DNA from: Novosphingobium profundi | Lineage (GTDB): Bacteria > Pseudomonadota > Alphaproteobacteria > Sphingomonadales > Sphingomonadaceae | Assembly (NCBI RefSeq): GCF_020524485.1 | Contig: NZ_JAIVLF010000001.1 | Span: forward strand, 930,001 to 994,000 | Reading direction: 5' to 3' | Length of the DNA: 64,000 bases | In this document: piece by piece, positions 41,736 to 50,689 of the stretch | How the letters are laid out: each line of letters starts with the position of its first letter | How positions within the stretch are numbered: position 1 is the first letter of the stretch | Made by a program: the position numbers and the translations under genes | Notes under the pieces: generated by a model | Databases searched by the model: none | What the model was told of the DNA's origin: nothing | The model's input: the letters and a program-made list of their open reading frames with translations, nothing else

Positions 41736-42344
41736 CTAGCCGTCGAGGCGCGGCGCGGACGGGCTGTCGAGCGCGACGATCCGCCCCCGGTGCAACGTGA
41801 AGGCAGGCGCGTCCTCGTCCGGTTCGTTGACGAGTTCGTCGAACACCAGTTCATAGCGCGCAAGGGCGATGCGGATCTCGTCCTCGCCGGGCCACCCTTG
41901 CGCGAGGCGCGTGACGCTGGCGTGGCCAAGAAGGTAGGTGTGGGCGATCTCTTCCTCGCGCGACATGCTGTCACTCGTGGCAAGGGTGGAGTGGGCGCGC
42001 TCGAGCATGAGGGGATGGCCACAGGCATGCAGGACCTGCGCGATAAGCACGTCAGCAAGTATCAGGGCATCGGCCGGGCTCGCGGCCGCGTGCGCCTGAA
42101 GGGCGCGCCAGTCGCGAATGAAGCGCTGGCGCTGCTCGGGCAGCAGCGGCACACGCGCGCGAAGCTCCTCATCTGTGGATAGAGGCGCCGGGGCGACATC
42201 GGGCTTTGTCGCCTGGGGGCGGGCCATGCGCTTTCGTGCACGCAGGTAGCCTAGCGTCGCAAGGCCCACGCTCCCAAGCAGCATCGCGACGCCGGTCGCG
42301 AGGATGAGGTTGGCAAGCCATTCGGCCATGGGCAGGTCGGTCAC
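41736..42344 (-). CDS. hypothetical single-pass membrane protein
   Basis: I do not recognise the family. The 202-residue protein has one membrane helix near the N-terminus (about residues 10-33) followed by a basic stretch (RARKRMARPQ), so the rest should be cytoplasmic. The soluble part is helical (LPEQRQRFIRDWRALQAHA, DALILADVLIAQVLHACGH) and ends in a beta segment (AFTLHRGRIVAL). ATG 42344 puts the helix at the N-terminus. Confidence 0.6.
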   Translation of the reverse strand: MTDLPMAEWLANLILATGVAMLLGSVGLATLGYLRARKRMARPQATKPDVAPAPLSTDEELRARVPLLPEQRQRFIRDWRALQAHAAASPADALILADVLIAQVLHACGHPLMLERAHSTLATSDSMSREEEIAHTYLLGHASVTRLAQGWPGEDEIRIALARYELVFDELVNEPDEDAPAFTLHRGRIVALDSPSAPRLDG

Positions 42345-42493
42345 GGCACACCTCCGGGTAGAGCGCGGCGCGATCCGGCAAATGCGGAGAAACGGGCAGC
42401 GCGATTTCGTGATCTACCTAATGCAACCGCAGAATGGCCGTGCGGTTCCCGGAAAAGGCCCGTACTTCGCCCCCAGGCGGCGCGTTCGAGCAC

Positions 42494-44545
42494 TCAGCCG
42501 CTGGTAGCCCTTTCGGTCAGAAGTGCGGGCGTGAAGACCTGGGGCAGGACTTCCCCCGGACCCTGCGGAGGGTACCAGACGTAGAGCGGGACACCGGCGG
42601 CACCCTGCTCGGTCAGGTAGCGGGTGATCTCGGGATCGCGCCGGGTCCAGTCGCCGCGCAGGACGACGACACCGGCCGCCTCGAAGGCGGCTCGGGTTTC
42701 CTCGCGCTCGATGGCGACGTTCTCGTTGACCTTGCAGGTGAGGCACCAGTCCGCCGTCATCCACACGAAGACCGGCTTGCCCTCGCCCCGTGCGGTGGCC
42801 AGCGCTTCGGCGCTGAAGGGGCGGGTGGCGAGGATCGAGGCGGCCTCAACCGGCTCGGGCGCGGCGGCGGGCAGGAGCGCAAGGCAGGCAAGCGCGTCGA
42901 ACAGCGCCAGCAGCGCCGCCGGGCGGGCCTTGCGGCCCTTGCGCTGCGCGCGGCCCACCCCGAACAGCGCCAGCACCAGCAGCACCGCGAAGAGCAGCGT
43001 GACGGCGAAGTAGACCTCGCCCCCGACCTTCCAGACCAGCCAGCCCAGCGCGAGCGCGGTCAGGCCCATGGGGAGCGCCATCCAGCGCCGGAAGGTCGTC
43101 ATCCACTTGCCGGGGCGGGGCAGGCGGGTGCGCAGCGCGGGCACGAAGGCAACCGCGAGGAAGGGAAGGGCAATCCCCAGCCCCAGCGCGGCAAAGAGCG
43201 CAAGGGCGGGCGCCACCGGCAGCAGCAGTGCCGCGCCCATCGCGCTTGCCATGAAAGGGCCGGTGCAGGGCGTTGCCACGAAAGCGGCGAGAAGCCCGGT
43301 CGCAAAGGCGCCTTGCGGGCTGCCCTCGCTGGCAAAGCCGGGGACGGCAAATTCGAACAGGCCCAGGAGATTGGCGGTGATCGTGGCGGCCAGCAACAGC
43401 AGCGCGACGACCACGACCGGCTCCTGGAGCTGGAACGCCCAGCCCACCTGTTCGCCCCCGGCGCGAAGCGCGAGAAGAACCCCGCCAAGCGCAAGGCAGG
43501 CTACGACGACGCCCGCGGTATAGGCGAGCCCCTCGATCCGGGCGTGCGCTTCGCTTTCGCCCGCCCGTGCGAGCGAGAGGGCTTTCAAGGAGAGGATCGG
43601 GAAGACGCAGGGCATCACGTTGAGGAGGAGCCCCCCTGCCAGCGCGGCAAGCAGCAGCCAGGGCAGGGCGGGCAACTGGGGCGTGTCCGCGCCCTTGATC
43701 GGGGTCCCGCCTGTGGGAACGGTGCCCGCCTTGGCCGTGAAGGCGAGGCCATTGCCGAAACCGTCGAGCTTGAGCACGCCGTCGAGGACCTCGGGATCGC
43801 GCGGCGCGAAGTCCGCGCGCGGGATGGTGACGAGAAGGGTGTCGTTCTTGCGGGCGAAGGTCTGCGGGGCGGCGTAGTCGACCACCTTGTCCTGGGCGAG
43901 GAAGACATGCGGATTTTCCAGCTCGACCGAGGCGGGGAGCGGGATGGCGAGGCGCAGCGCCTTGGCGTCCAGCGCCTTGGTAGCTGGCGCGTCGAGCGGG
44001 GCGGGCAGCGCGCGCTGCCACTTGGCAAAGCGGGCCTCCGCCTTGGGATCGGACGCGCCCAGCACAACCTCGGTCGCGAGCTCGGCGCGCTCGGGCACGC
44101 AGATTTCCTCGGTGCAGGCGAGCCACTGCGCCTTGACGCGCACCGGGATGCGCGCGCCGGGCTTGGCATCGGCTGGCAGGGTCAGGGGCACGAGCACCGC
44201 GTAGTCGCTCTCGTAGACGTGGTTCATCAACCCTGCGACAAGCAGCGTGTGCGGCACCGGGTAGCGCTGTTCGCCAGCGCGCGCACCCTCGGGCAGGCTC
44301 CAGTCGAGCTGCATGCCCAGACCCGCATCGCCCGGATTGAGCCAGTAGCCGTGCCAGCCTTTTTCGGGGCTCATGGCGATGGCCAACGTGGTTTCCTGGC
44401 CCGCCTCGGCGCCAGGCGCGGCTACCAGTGTGGCCGCGATATGGTTGGGGGCGGCCAGGGCCACAGGGGCCAGGACAAGCAGGGTGAGCGCGGCAAGGAG
44501 TTGACATATACGTGTCAAAAACAGGCTATAACGACGCGAATTCAT
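42494..44545 (-). CDS. DsbD-like thiol:disulfide interchange protein
   Basis: The 683-residue protein has a signal peptide (about 1-31), an N-terminal domain with a Cys pair (LACTEEICVP), eight membrane helices with the paired redox Cys of DsbD (VMPCVFPIL and VATPCTGPF), and a C-terminal thioredoxin domain with WCLTC. It passes electrons from cytoplasmic thioredoxin to periplasmic thiols, and the N-terminal half resembles the ScsB/DsbD-like subgroup. ATG 44545 gives the signal peptide; upstream frame is non-coding. Confidence 0.9.
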   Translation of the reverse strand: MNSRRYSLFLTRICQLLAALTLLVLAPVALAAPNHIAATLVAAPGAEAGQETTLAIAMSPEKGWHGYWLNPGDAGLGMQLDWSLPEGARAGEQRYPVPHTLLVAGLMNHVYESDYAVLVPLTLPADAKPGARIPVRVKAQWLACTEEICVPERAELATEVVLGASDPKAEARFAKWQRALPAPLDAPATKALDAKALRLAIPLPASVELENPHVFLAQDKVVDYAAPQTFARKNDTLLVTIPRADFAPRDPEVLDGVLKLDGFGNGLAFTAKAGTVPTGGTPIKGADTPQLPALPWLLLAALAGGLLLNVMPCVFPILSLKALSLARAGESEAHARIEGLAYTAGVVVACLALGGVLLALRAGGEQVGWAFQLQEPVVVVALLLLAATITANLLGLFEFAVPGFASEGSPQGAFATGLLAAFVATPCTGPFMASAMGAALLLPVAPALALFAALGLGIALPFLAVAFVPALRTRLPRPGKWMTTFRRWMALPMGLTALALGWLVWKVGGEVYFAVTLLFAVLLVLALFGVGRAQRKGRKARPAALLALFDALACLALLPAAAPEPVEAASILATRPFSAEALATARGEGKPVFVWMTADWCLTCKVNENVAIEREETRAAFEAAGVVVLRGDWTRRDPEITRYLTEQGAAGVPLYVWYPPQGPGEVLPQVFTPALLTERATSG
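44501..44518. promoter_or_regulatory. palindrome near the dsbD/phoK divergent starts
   Basis: TTGACA-TATACG-TGTCAA is a perfect 6-base inverted repeat inside the first codons of the dsbD-like gene and upstream of the divergent phosphatase gene. TTGACA also looks like a -35 element for phoK, but the next TATAAC is 20 bases away, too far for a standard promoter. It may be chance within coding sequence. Confidence 0.25.
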
Positions 44546-44652
44546 AGAACTTACCTTGCGCCCCACGTGCGAGATCCCGGCCGTTCGTTCCCTTCGGAAT
44601 TGTCGGCCCTCCCGCCTGTGCCCGGTGCGCGCCGACAATTCAAGGAACACCC

Positions 44653-46311
44653 ATGCGCCTGCGTCTTTCCACCCTCGCTCTTGCGACCGGCCTTGCCACA
44701 GCCGCGATGGCCACACCGGCCCTTGCCCAGGACGCCGCGCCCGAAGCCCAGGCCGCGCCCCAGCTGATCGTGGCGATCTCGGTCGACCAGTTCTCTTCCG
44801 ACCTTTTTGCGCAGTACCGCCAGCGCTTCTCCAAGGGCTTCACCCGCCTGCTGGACGGTGTCGTGTTTCCCTCGGGCTACCAGTCCCACGCCGCGACCGA
44901 GACGTGCCCGGGGCACTCCACGCTCCTGACCGGCGTTCACCCGGCGCGCACCGGCATTCCGGCGAACGGCTGGATGGACCCCGCGCTCGCGCGCGCCGAT
45001 AAGGAAATCTACTGCGTCGAGGACGAGCGCGATCCGCGCAGTTCGTCCGACAAGCCGGTGGTCAGCCCCGTGCACCTCAAGGCGCCGACGCTGGGTGACC
45101 TCATGAAGACGCGCGATCCCCGCACGATCAACGCGGCGGTCTCGGTCAAGGACCGCGCCGCCGTGATGATGAGCGGGCACGACACCGATGCTGTCTACTG
45201 GTTCGGCGAGGAAGGCTACACCACCTTCCTCGACCGCAAGGTCTCGAAGAGCGTTGCGGCCTACAACGCGCAGATCACCCGCAAGGTCGCGGCCGGGGCC
45301 CCCGAGATGCCGGTGCCGGGCGATTGCGCCCGTCTCGACCGCGCCACGCCCATCGGCGATTTCACCATCGGCACCTACAAGTTTCCGCTGAAGGCGGGCG
45401 ATTACGAAGCCTTCTCGGAGAGCCCGCGCGGCGATCTCGCCACCGCGGACATGGCCGTGCGCCTCGTCGATGAACTGGGCATGGGCAAGGACGCTGTCAC
45501 CGACCTGCTTTCGGTCAGCTTCTCGTCCACCGACAAGGTTGGCCATGCCTTCGGCACCGAGGGCGTGGAGATGTGCATCCAGATGAACACGCTCGACACC
45601 GCACTTGGCACGCTGTTCGACGCGCTCGACGCGCGCGGGATCGACTACGAGGTGGTGCTGAGCGCCGACCACGGCGGCTTCGATGCGCCCGAGCGCCAGC
45701 AACTGCGCGGCAACCCGCATGCGGGCCGCGTCGATCCCTCGCTGACCGCCGCCGCACTCGAGGCCGAAGTGGCCCGCCGCACCGGCGTGACTGTCCCCAG
45801 CGGGCACCTCTTCTACGGCGCCGGGGAATCGGGCAGCGTGTGGCTCGCGCCCGACCTTGCGGGAGTAAGCAAGCAGACCGTGGTGGCAAGCCTGCTCGAC
45901 GTGCTGCGCGCCAATCCGCAGATCGAAGCCGCTTTCGCACATGAGGAGATCATGGCCGAGCCGATGCCCGAAGGCGCGCCGCAGGACTGGACGGACCTCC
46001 AGAAGGTGCGCGCGTCCTATGTGCCGGGGCGTTCGGGCGAGGTGCAGATGCTGACCCGCCGCGGGATCGTGCCCGGCAAGGCCAAGCCCTTCAAGGTCGC
46101 CAGCCATGGTAGCCCGTGGGATTATGACCGCCGCGTGCCGATGCTGTTCTGGCGCGCCGGGATCCAGGGTTTCGAGCAGCCCGATCCGGTCGAAACCGTT
46201 GATATCGCGCCTACTCTTGCCGCCACCGTCGGGCTCTCCGCTCCCGAGGGCACGTGGGATGGAAGATGTCTCGACATTGATGCGTCGGAGGCCGATAGCT
46301 GCTCTTCATGA
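44653..46311 (+). CDS. phoK: alkaline phosphatase, PhoK/PafA type
   Basis: The 552-residue secreted enzyme has a signal peptide (about 1-25, ALAQ) and the PafA/PhoK active site: Asp44 in SVDQF, the Thr nucleophile (Thr84 by position) in TETCPGHST, SADHGGFD and VASHGSPW for the two zinc ions. It hydrolyses phosphomonoesters in the periplasm or medium. PhoK is best known from Sphingomonas. Its start is divergent from the DsbD-like gene, and its stop overlaps the start of the UbiH-type gene (ATGA). Confidence 0.88.
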   Translation: MRLRLSTLALATGLATAAMATPALAQDAAPEAQAAPQLIVAISVDQFSSDLFAQYRQRFSKGFTRLLDGVVFPSGYQSHAATETCPGHSTLLTGVHPARTGIPANGWMDPALARADKEIYCVEDERDPRSSSDKPVVSPVHLKAPTLGDLMKTRDPRTINAAVSVKDRAAVMMSGHDTDAVYWFGEEGYTTFLDRKVSKSVAAYNAQITRKVAAGAPEMPVPGDCARLDRATPIGDFTIGTYKFPLKAGDYEAFSESPRGDLATADMAVRLVDELGMGKDAVTDLLSVSFSSTDKVGHAFGTEGVEMCIQMNTLDTALGTLFDALDARGIDYEVVLSADHGGFDAPERQQLRGNPHAGRVDPSLTAAALEAEVARRTGVTVPSGHLFYGAGESGSVWLAPDLAGVSKQTVVASLLDVLRANPQIEAAFAHEEIMAEPMPEGAPQDWTDLQKVRASYVPGRSGEVQMLTRRGIVPGKAKPFKVASHGSPWDYDRRVPMLFWRAGIQGFEQPDPVETVDIAPTLAATVGLSAPEGTWDGRCLDIDASEADSCSS

Positions 46312-47555
46312 GCGACTCGGATATACGCATCCCGACTGGCGCGAAGGAGCGCCGCGATCTCATCATCCTGGGCGGTGGTCTCGTCGGCATGACGCTGGCG
46401 CTGGCCGCGGCCCGGGCCGGGATCTCCAGCCACGTGATCGACCGTGCCGACCCGGCGGACCTCGTTGCCGAGGGCGCGGACGGTCGCGCCTCGGCGGTCT
46501 CCACCGCAAGCTGGAACCTGTTCTGCAATATCGGCCTTGGCAAGCGGCTTGAGCCGCTGGGCTGTGCGATCGATTCGATCGCGGTGACCGATGGCATGAA
46601 GCCGGGTCGGATCGACTTCCAGCCCAAGCCGGACGAGGGCACGCTGGGCCGCATGTACGCCAACCGGGACCTGCGCATCGCGCTGTTCGAGGCGGCCAAG
46701 GACGAGCCCAACATCGCCTGGCACGTCAAGACTGAGGCCGTGCGCCGGGATCGCGGTCCCCACGGTGTCGAAGTCGAGCTGAGCGACGGGCGTATCCTAA
46801 CCTCCTCGCTGCTGGTGGCCGCCGAAGGGCGCCAGTCGCCCACGCGCGATGAGGCCGGGTTCTCGATGGCGAAGTGGGACTACCAGCACCGCGCGATGGT
46901 GACGGGGCTCTTCCACTCCAAGCCGCACGGCGGCACGGCCTGGGAAATCTTCTATCCGGCCGGGCCCTTCGCGCTGCTGCCACTGCTCGACGACGCGCAG
47001 GGGCGCCATCGCAGCGCGCTGGTCTGGACGGTCGCCGAGAAAGACGCAAAGGGCGTCATCGCGATGAGCGATGCGATGTTCCTCAGCGAAGTTGCCGAGA
47101 AGATGCACGGTGTCCTTGGCGATATCGAACTCTCGGCCCCGCGCATGAGCTATCCCTTGCGCTTTCATCATGCCGTGAACGTGGTTGACGAGCGCCTTGC
47201 GGTCATCGGCGATGCCGCGCACGGCATGCACCCGATTGCCGGGCAGGGCCTCAACCTGGGCCTGCGCGACGTGGGCGCGCTGGTCGAAGTGCTGAGCGAG
47301 GGCATGCGCCTGGGCCTTGAACCGGGCGATGCGCAACTGCTGGCGCGCTACGAGAAGTGGCGCAGCCTCGATTCGGTCATGGTCATGGCCGCGACCGACA
47401 CGCTTACCCGCCTGTTCGGCATTCCGGGCCGCGTGCCAAGTGCCGTGCGCCGCCTGGGCATGGGCGCGGTCCAACGTCTGCCTGCCCTCAAGCGCTTCTT
47501 CATGGACGAGGCGCGGGGCATGTCCGGCAAGCTTCCCGAGCTTCTGCAGGGCTAG
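46308..47555 (+). CDS. UbiH/COQ6-family FAD-dependent hydroxylase
   Basis: The 415-residue protein has the FAD dinucleotide fold (LIILGGGLVGMTLALA, about 18-33), the middle Arg-rich segment (GRASAVSTASW) and the FAD ribityl motif GDAAHGMHPIAGQGLNLGLRD. This family hydroxylates the ubiquinone ring. It could be UbiH, UbiF or UbiM; the sequence alone does not decide. Translation is coupled to the phosphatase gene, an unusual pairing of functions. Confidence 0.85.
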   Translation: MSDSDIRIPTGAKERRDLIILGGGLVGMTLALAAARAGISSHVIDRADPADLVAEGADGRASAVSTASWNLFCNIGLGKRLEPLGCAIDSIAVTDGMKPGRIDFQPKPDEGTLGRMYANRDLRIALFEAAKDEPNIAWHVKTEAVRRDRGPHGVEVELSDGRILTSSLLVAAEGRQSPTRDEAGFSMAKWDYQHRAMVTGLFHSKPHGGTAWEIFYPAGPFALLPLLDDAQGRHRSALVWTVAEKDAKGVIAMSDAMFLSEVAEKMHGVLGDIELSAPRMSYPLRFHHAVNVVDERLAVIGDAAHGMHPIAGQGLNLGLRDVGALVEVLSEGMRLGLEPGDAQLLARYEKWRSLDSVMVMAATDTLTRLFGIPGRVPSAVRRLGMGAVQRLPALKRFFMDEARGMSGKLPELLQG

Positions 47556-47611
47556 GGACGAGGGCGCCCCGGCGTTCAGAGTGTCAGTCAAAGGGGGGGC
47601 ACGTGAATTCT

Positions 47612-47633
47612 TCAAGGGGGTATTACCCCTTGA
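47612..47633. other. short hairpin downstream of ubiH-like gene
   Basis: TCAAGGGG and CCCCTTGA form an 8-bp stem with a 6-base loop (GTATTA) about 57 bases after the stop codon. With the terminator at 47706 it makes a structured 3' region. Confidence 0.4.
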
Positions 47634-47705
47634 CCCCAAACTCGGCGACCTCACCTTTCCCAGCCAACGCAGCGCGAGAGTTTTGAACTCGACAGTTCGG
47701 GGAGC

Positions 47706-47735
47706 CCGAGGGCGATGGCCCTCGGATATTTCTTT
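47706..47735 (+). terminator. rho-independent terminator of the phoK-ubiH unit
   Basis: CCGAGGGC and GCCCTCGG form a perfect 8-bp stem with loop GATG, followed by a T-rich tail (ATATTTCTTT). It is 150 bases after the ubiH-like stop and points towards the convergent kinase gene. Confidence 0.7.
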
Positions 47736-47788
47736 CTGATCTTCGACTCTTTCTTGACGCAAGTTTGGCGTTTGCGCGCGACTTTCCG

Positions 47789-48931
47789 TCAGCTCCAGGA
47801 TTCCGGCCGACGTGCCCGGCCGGACAGTATGAAGTGCACACCCTCAGGATCGAACGTGAGCCGGGCCTCGCCCTCGAAATAGCCTGCGACGATCCGTTCG
47901 ATCAGGGTGGAGCCGAAGCCTCGCTCGGTGGGCACTTCAACCTGCGGGCCGCCGCGCTCGGCCCATTCCAGCGTGCAGGCTGCGTCCGCGCCGTTCCAGG
48001 TGAGCGCGATGGTGCCGCCCGTCTGGGAAAGCGCGCCGTATTTGGTGGCGTTCGTCGCCAGTTCGTGGAGCCCAAGCGCGAGGCCGAGGGCCTGGCGTGC
48101 GCCAAGGAGCAGCGGAGGACCGGACAGCACGAAGCGCGGGTCGTTCTCGCCCTGCATATGCGGGCCCAGGGCTGCCGAAATGAGCGCGCGCACGTCGATG
48201 TCATCGAGGGCCGAACGGGTCAGCACATCCTGGGCCCGTGCCAATGTCAGCAGGCGTGCATCAATGGCCTTGCGCGCCTGCTCGACATCGGGGCTGCGGC
48301 GCAGTGTCTGCGCCACGATGGACTGCACGATGGCGAGCGTATTCTTGACCCTGTGGGTCATTTCCATGGCGATTTCGTGCTGTCCGGCGCGCAGGCGCTC
48401 GGCTTCGGCATGGGCGGCGCGGCTCTTTTCCAGCGCGGTGCCCAGTTCGATCTGCGACATCGCCTGGCGCGCGAGTATCCGCAGCATGCGTATCTGCTGC
48501 GCATCCAGAGTGCGCGGCTCATGGTCGATCACGCACAGCGTGCCCAGCGCATGCCCGTCGCGTGTCACGAGGGGGAAGCCTGCGTAAAAGCGGATGCCCG
48601 GCTCTGCGGTCACGAAGGGATTGTCCGCGAAGCGCGGGTCACGGCGGGCATCGGGAATGATGAAGGGGGCATCCCCCCGGATCGCGAACTGGCAGATAGA
48701 GACATCGCGCGGAGTTTCGGAAATGTCCATTCCGATGCGCGCCTTGAAGAACTGGCGCTCGGCTTCGACGATATTGACCAGAGCGATGGGGACGTCGCAG
48801 ATTTCCGCGGCCATGGCGACGATGTCGTCGAAGTCCTGTTCCGGTTCGGATGTCAGGGAATAGCGCGCAAGCGCCTCGAGCCGGGCGCTCTCCATCGGAT
48901 CGGCCCGGCTCTGGTCGGATGTGTCGGTCAT
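47789..48931 (-). CDS. HWE/HisKA_2-type sensor histidine kinase with GAF domain
   Basis: The 380-residue protein has an N-terminal GAF domain (about 15-165, VNIVEAERQFFKARIG, GFPLVTRDGHALGTLCVID) and an HWE/HisKA_2 kinase core with the phospho-accepting His in EMTHRVKNTLAIVQSIV and the ATP box HELATNATKYGALS. Such kinases often feed the general stress response of sphingomonads, but no partner regulator is encoded here. No membrane segment is visible, so it senses a cytoplasmic signal. ATG 48931 was chosen; ATG 48976 is possible. Confidence 0.85.
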   Translation of the reverse strand: MTDTSDQSRADPMESARLEALARYSLTSEPEQDFDDIVAMAAEICDVPIALVNIVEAERQFFKARIGMDISETPRDVSICQFAIRGDAPFIIPDARRDPRFADNPFVTAEPGIRFYAGFPLVTRDGHALGTLCVIDHEPRTLDAQQIRMLRILARQAMSQIELGTALEKSRAAHAEAERLRAGQHEIAMEMTHRVKNTLAIVQSIVAQTLRRSPDVEQARKAIDARLLTLARAQDVLTRSALDDIDVRALISAALGPHMQGENDPRFVLSGPPLLLGARQALGLALGLHELATNATKYGALSQTGGTIALTWNGADAACTLEWAERGGPQVEVPTERGFGSTLIERIVAGYFEGEARLTFDPEGVHFILSGRARRPESWS

Positions 48932-48950
48932 GTCCGCTGCTCTCTCGGGC

Positions 48951-49937
48951 TCAGTCTTCGCCCGATCCGGCGTCATCCTCAGCGGCTTGCGTCGGGCTTC
49001 CCTGGCTGGGCGTTGCAAGCGGGCTGGGCTGGTCGATGGAGCGGCCCTCGGCGTCCTTGAGGCGCCGGGGTTCGAGCATGGCGGTCGTCTCGAGCAGGCT
49101 CAGCGCCTTCTGGGCGTTCTCGTAGCGATGCGCATCGGCGATCCAGTTGTGTGCAGCCTCTGCGCCGGGCAGGCGTTCCACTTCGCGGATAGCCCCGTCA
49201 ATGCGGCGCGCGGTCAGCATGATGCGCGCGCGCTCGATCCGGGCGCGGGGCGAGACCAGCGCGGCGGAATCGCGGCGCACCGTGAACAGCGAGGACAGCT
49301 CGCCCCGGGCGCGGTCCCAGAAGCTGATGTCGCGCCCCGAAACGCTCAGTTCGGGGGAGAGCGCCTCGAGCCGCGCGCTCAACTCGTCGATTGTCACCGG
49401 CTCCTTGGAAAAGGCGATGATCGTTTCGACCGCGCGGGGTTGGGCGTCCATGAAGCGAAGGCGCAGTTGGTCAGCGACGTAGCTCAGCGGCTCGCCGCGA
49501 TCGACCATGCGGCGTGCGGCAAAGGCGATCAGCAGGCTTTCGGCGCGCGCGGCGTTGCCCGAAGCGGCGTCGGTCTCGAAATCGATGCGCGAGAGTCGGT
49601 TCTCGATCATCGCGAGGCGCCCTTCCATCGTGCCGAGTGCGGCAAGCTGGTCCGGCGAAGGACGCCCGGCGCCGGGGCTCGGCAGGGGAAGGGGATCGGG
49701 GATCTCGACGGCCTCGCCGACAACGGCCGTTTCCGCAGCCGGAGCCTCGGACACTTCGGCCGTGGGCAGGACCTGTTCGAGCCAGCCACGCGAGGACGCC
49801 CAAGCGACGAAGGCGGCGCCCAGCAGGAAGGCCACGAAGGCGACGAAGACCATGCCGCCGCGCGAACGCGGGCGTGGTCCCGGCACGGTTTCGCGCGCGA
49901 GGGGTTGTGTCTCGAAGTCCTGCATCAGGTCTGGCAT
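48951..49937 (-). CDS. HemX-like membrane protein in the hem operon
   Basis: The 328-residue protein has a cytoplasmic N-terminus, one membrane helix (about 29-49, MVFVAFVAFLLGAAFVAWA) and a periplasmic part with a coiled segment (QLAALGTMEGRLAMIENRLSRI from about 96) and a long helical C-terminal domain. This resembles HemX/mitofilin-like proteins found after hemD in many proteobacteria. Its role is not proven. ATG 49937 overlaps the hemD stop (TGATG), indicating coupling. The tail is Ser/Pro/Asp-rich. Confidence 0.7.
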   Translation of the reverse strand: MPDLMQDFETQPLARETVPGPRPRSRGGMVFVAFVAFLLGAAFVAWASSRGWLEQVLPTAEVSEAPAAETAVVGEAVEIPDPLPLPSPGAGRPSPDQLAALGTMEGRLAMIENRLSRIDFETDAASGNAARAESLLIAFAARRMVDRGEPLSYVADQLRLRFMDAQPRAVETIIAFSKEPVTIDELSARLEALSPELSVSGRDISFWDRARGELSSLFTVRRDSAALVSPRARIERARIMLTARRIDGAIREVERLPGAEAAHNWIADAHRYENAQKALSLLETTAMLEPRRLKDAEGRSIDQPSPLATPSQGSPTQAAEDDAGSGED

Positions 49938-50689
49938 CAGGTCTGGTTGTCTACTTGTATCGATCCCGAGAAAGCCTCTTGGCACATCTGTGCGGCCAAG
50001 GCCAGCAAGGCGGCGTCGCTGGGTTCGGGGGCGCAGCGCACACTCCCCCACGGGCTATGGAGTCGCGCGGATACACGCGGCCCGATGGCCACGAGATGAA
50101 TGGCGCCTGTCGCTAGGCCCCATTTTCGGCATAGATCCTCGAAACGGACCGCCGCTTCGCCCGAGTGGAGAAGAACCAGGACAGCGCCCTTCGACATATC
50201 GCGCAGGCGTTGCCGCAGGGCCTCAGGGGCAGGCAGCGCCTCGCTGGCGTAGACCTCGCGCGTGGTCATGGTGACGCCTTCGGGCAGGTGAAGCGCCACC
50301 CGTTCGCGCCCGGCAAGGCGCAGCAGGCGGCGGTGTTCGGGCGCCAGCGTATCGAGGACGGACTGGAGTCCTCCACGGCCGGTACAGACTACGTCGAGCC
50401 CGGCGGCCCGCGCGGCCTCGGCGGTCTTCTGGCCGACCGCATAGGCGGGTTTGCCACGATAGAGGTCGAGCGCGGCGCCGCCATGGCGCAGCGCGTTCGC
50501 GCTTCCCAGCACGAGCGCGTCGATATCGTTGCAGGCCGGGGCATCCCAGGCTTGCGGGCGCACTTCGAAGAGCGGATATGCCTCGGCGGCGAGGCCCAGC
50601 TTGCGCGCGGCCTCCAGGCTTGCCTGCGCGCCCGGCTGTGGTCGCAGGATGAGGACGGGGAGGGGCAGGGAGGCGCCTGGGGCGCTCAC
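49937..50689 (-). CDS. hemD: uroporphyrinogen-III synthase
   Basis: The 250-residue protein has the two-lobe HemD pattern with weak conservation: LVLGSANALRHGG and KPAYAVGQKTAEAARAAGLDVV in the first part, and AVLVLLHSGEAAVRFEDL and LVAIGPRVSARLHSPWG in the second. It closes hydroxymethylbilane to uroporphyrinogen III for heme. Position directly after hemC, with a 4-base overlap, makes the call firm. Confidence 0.88.
   Translation of the reverse strand: MSAPGASLPLPVLILRPQPGAQASLEAARKLGLAAEAYPLFEVRPQAWDAPACNDIDALVLGSANALRHGGAALDLYRGKPAYAVGQKTAEAARAAGLDVVCTGRGGLQSVLDTLAPEHRRLLRLAGRERVALHLPEGVTMTTREVYASEALPAPEALRQRLRDMSKGAVLVLLHSGEAAVRFEDLCRKWGLATGAIHLVAIGPRVSARLHSPWGSVRCAPEPSDAALLALAAQMCQEAFSGSIQVDNQT

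Noticed and set aside
44501..44532. TTGACA ... TATAAC as a sigma-70 promoter for phoK
   Set aside because: The two boxes are 20 bases apart, outside the usual 16-18, so it is not called as a promoter.
42434..44767. Open frame of 777 codons on the plus strand opposite the DsbD-like gene
   Set aside because: The translation is Arg/Gly/Glu-rich low complexity without motifs, while the minus strand encodes all expected DsbD Cys motifs.
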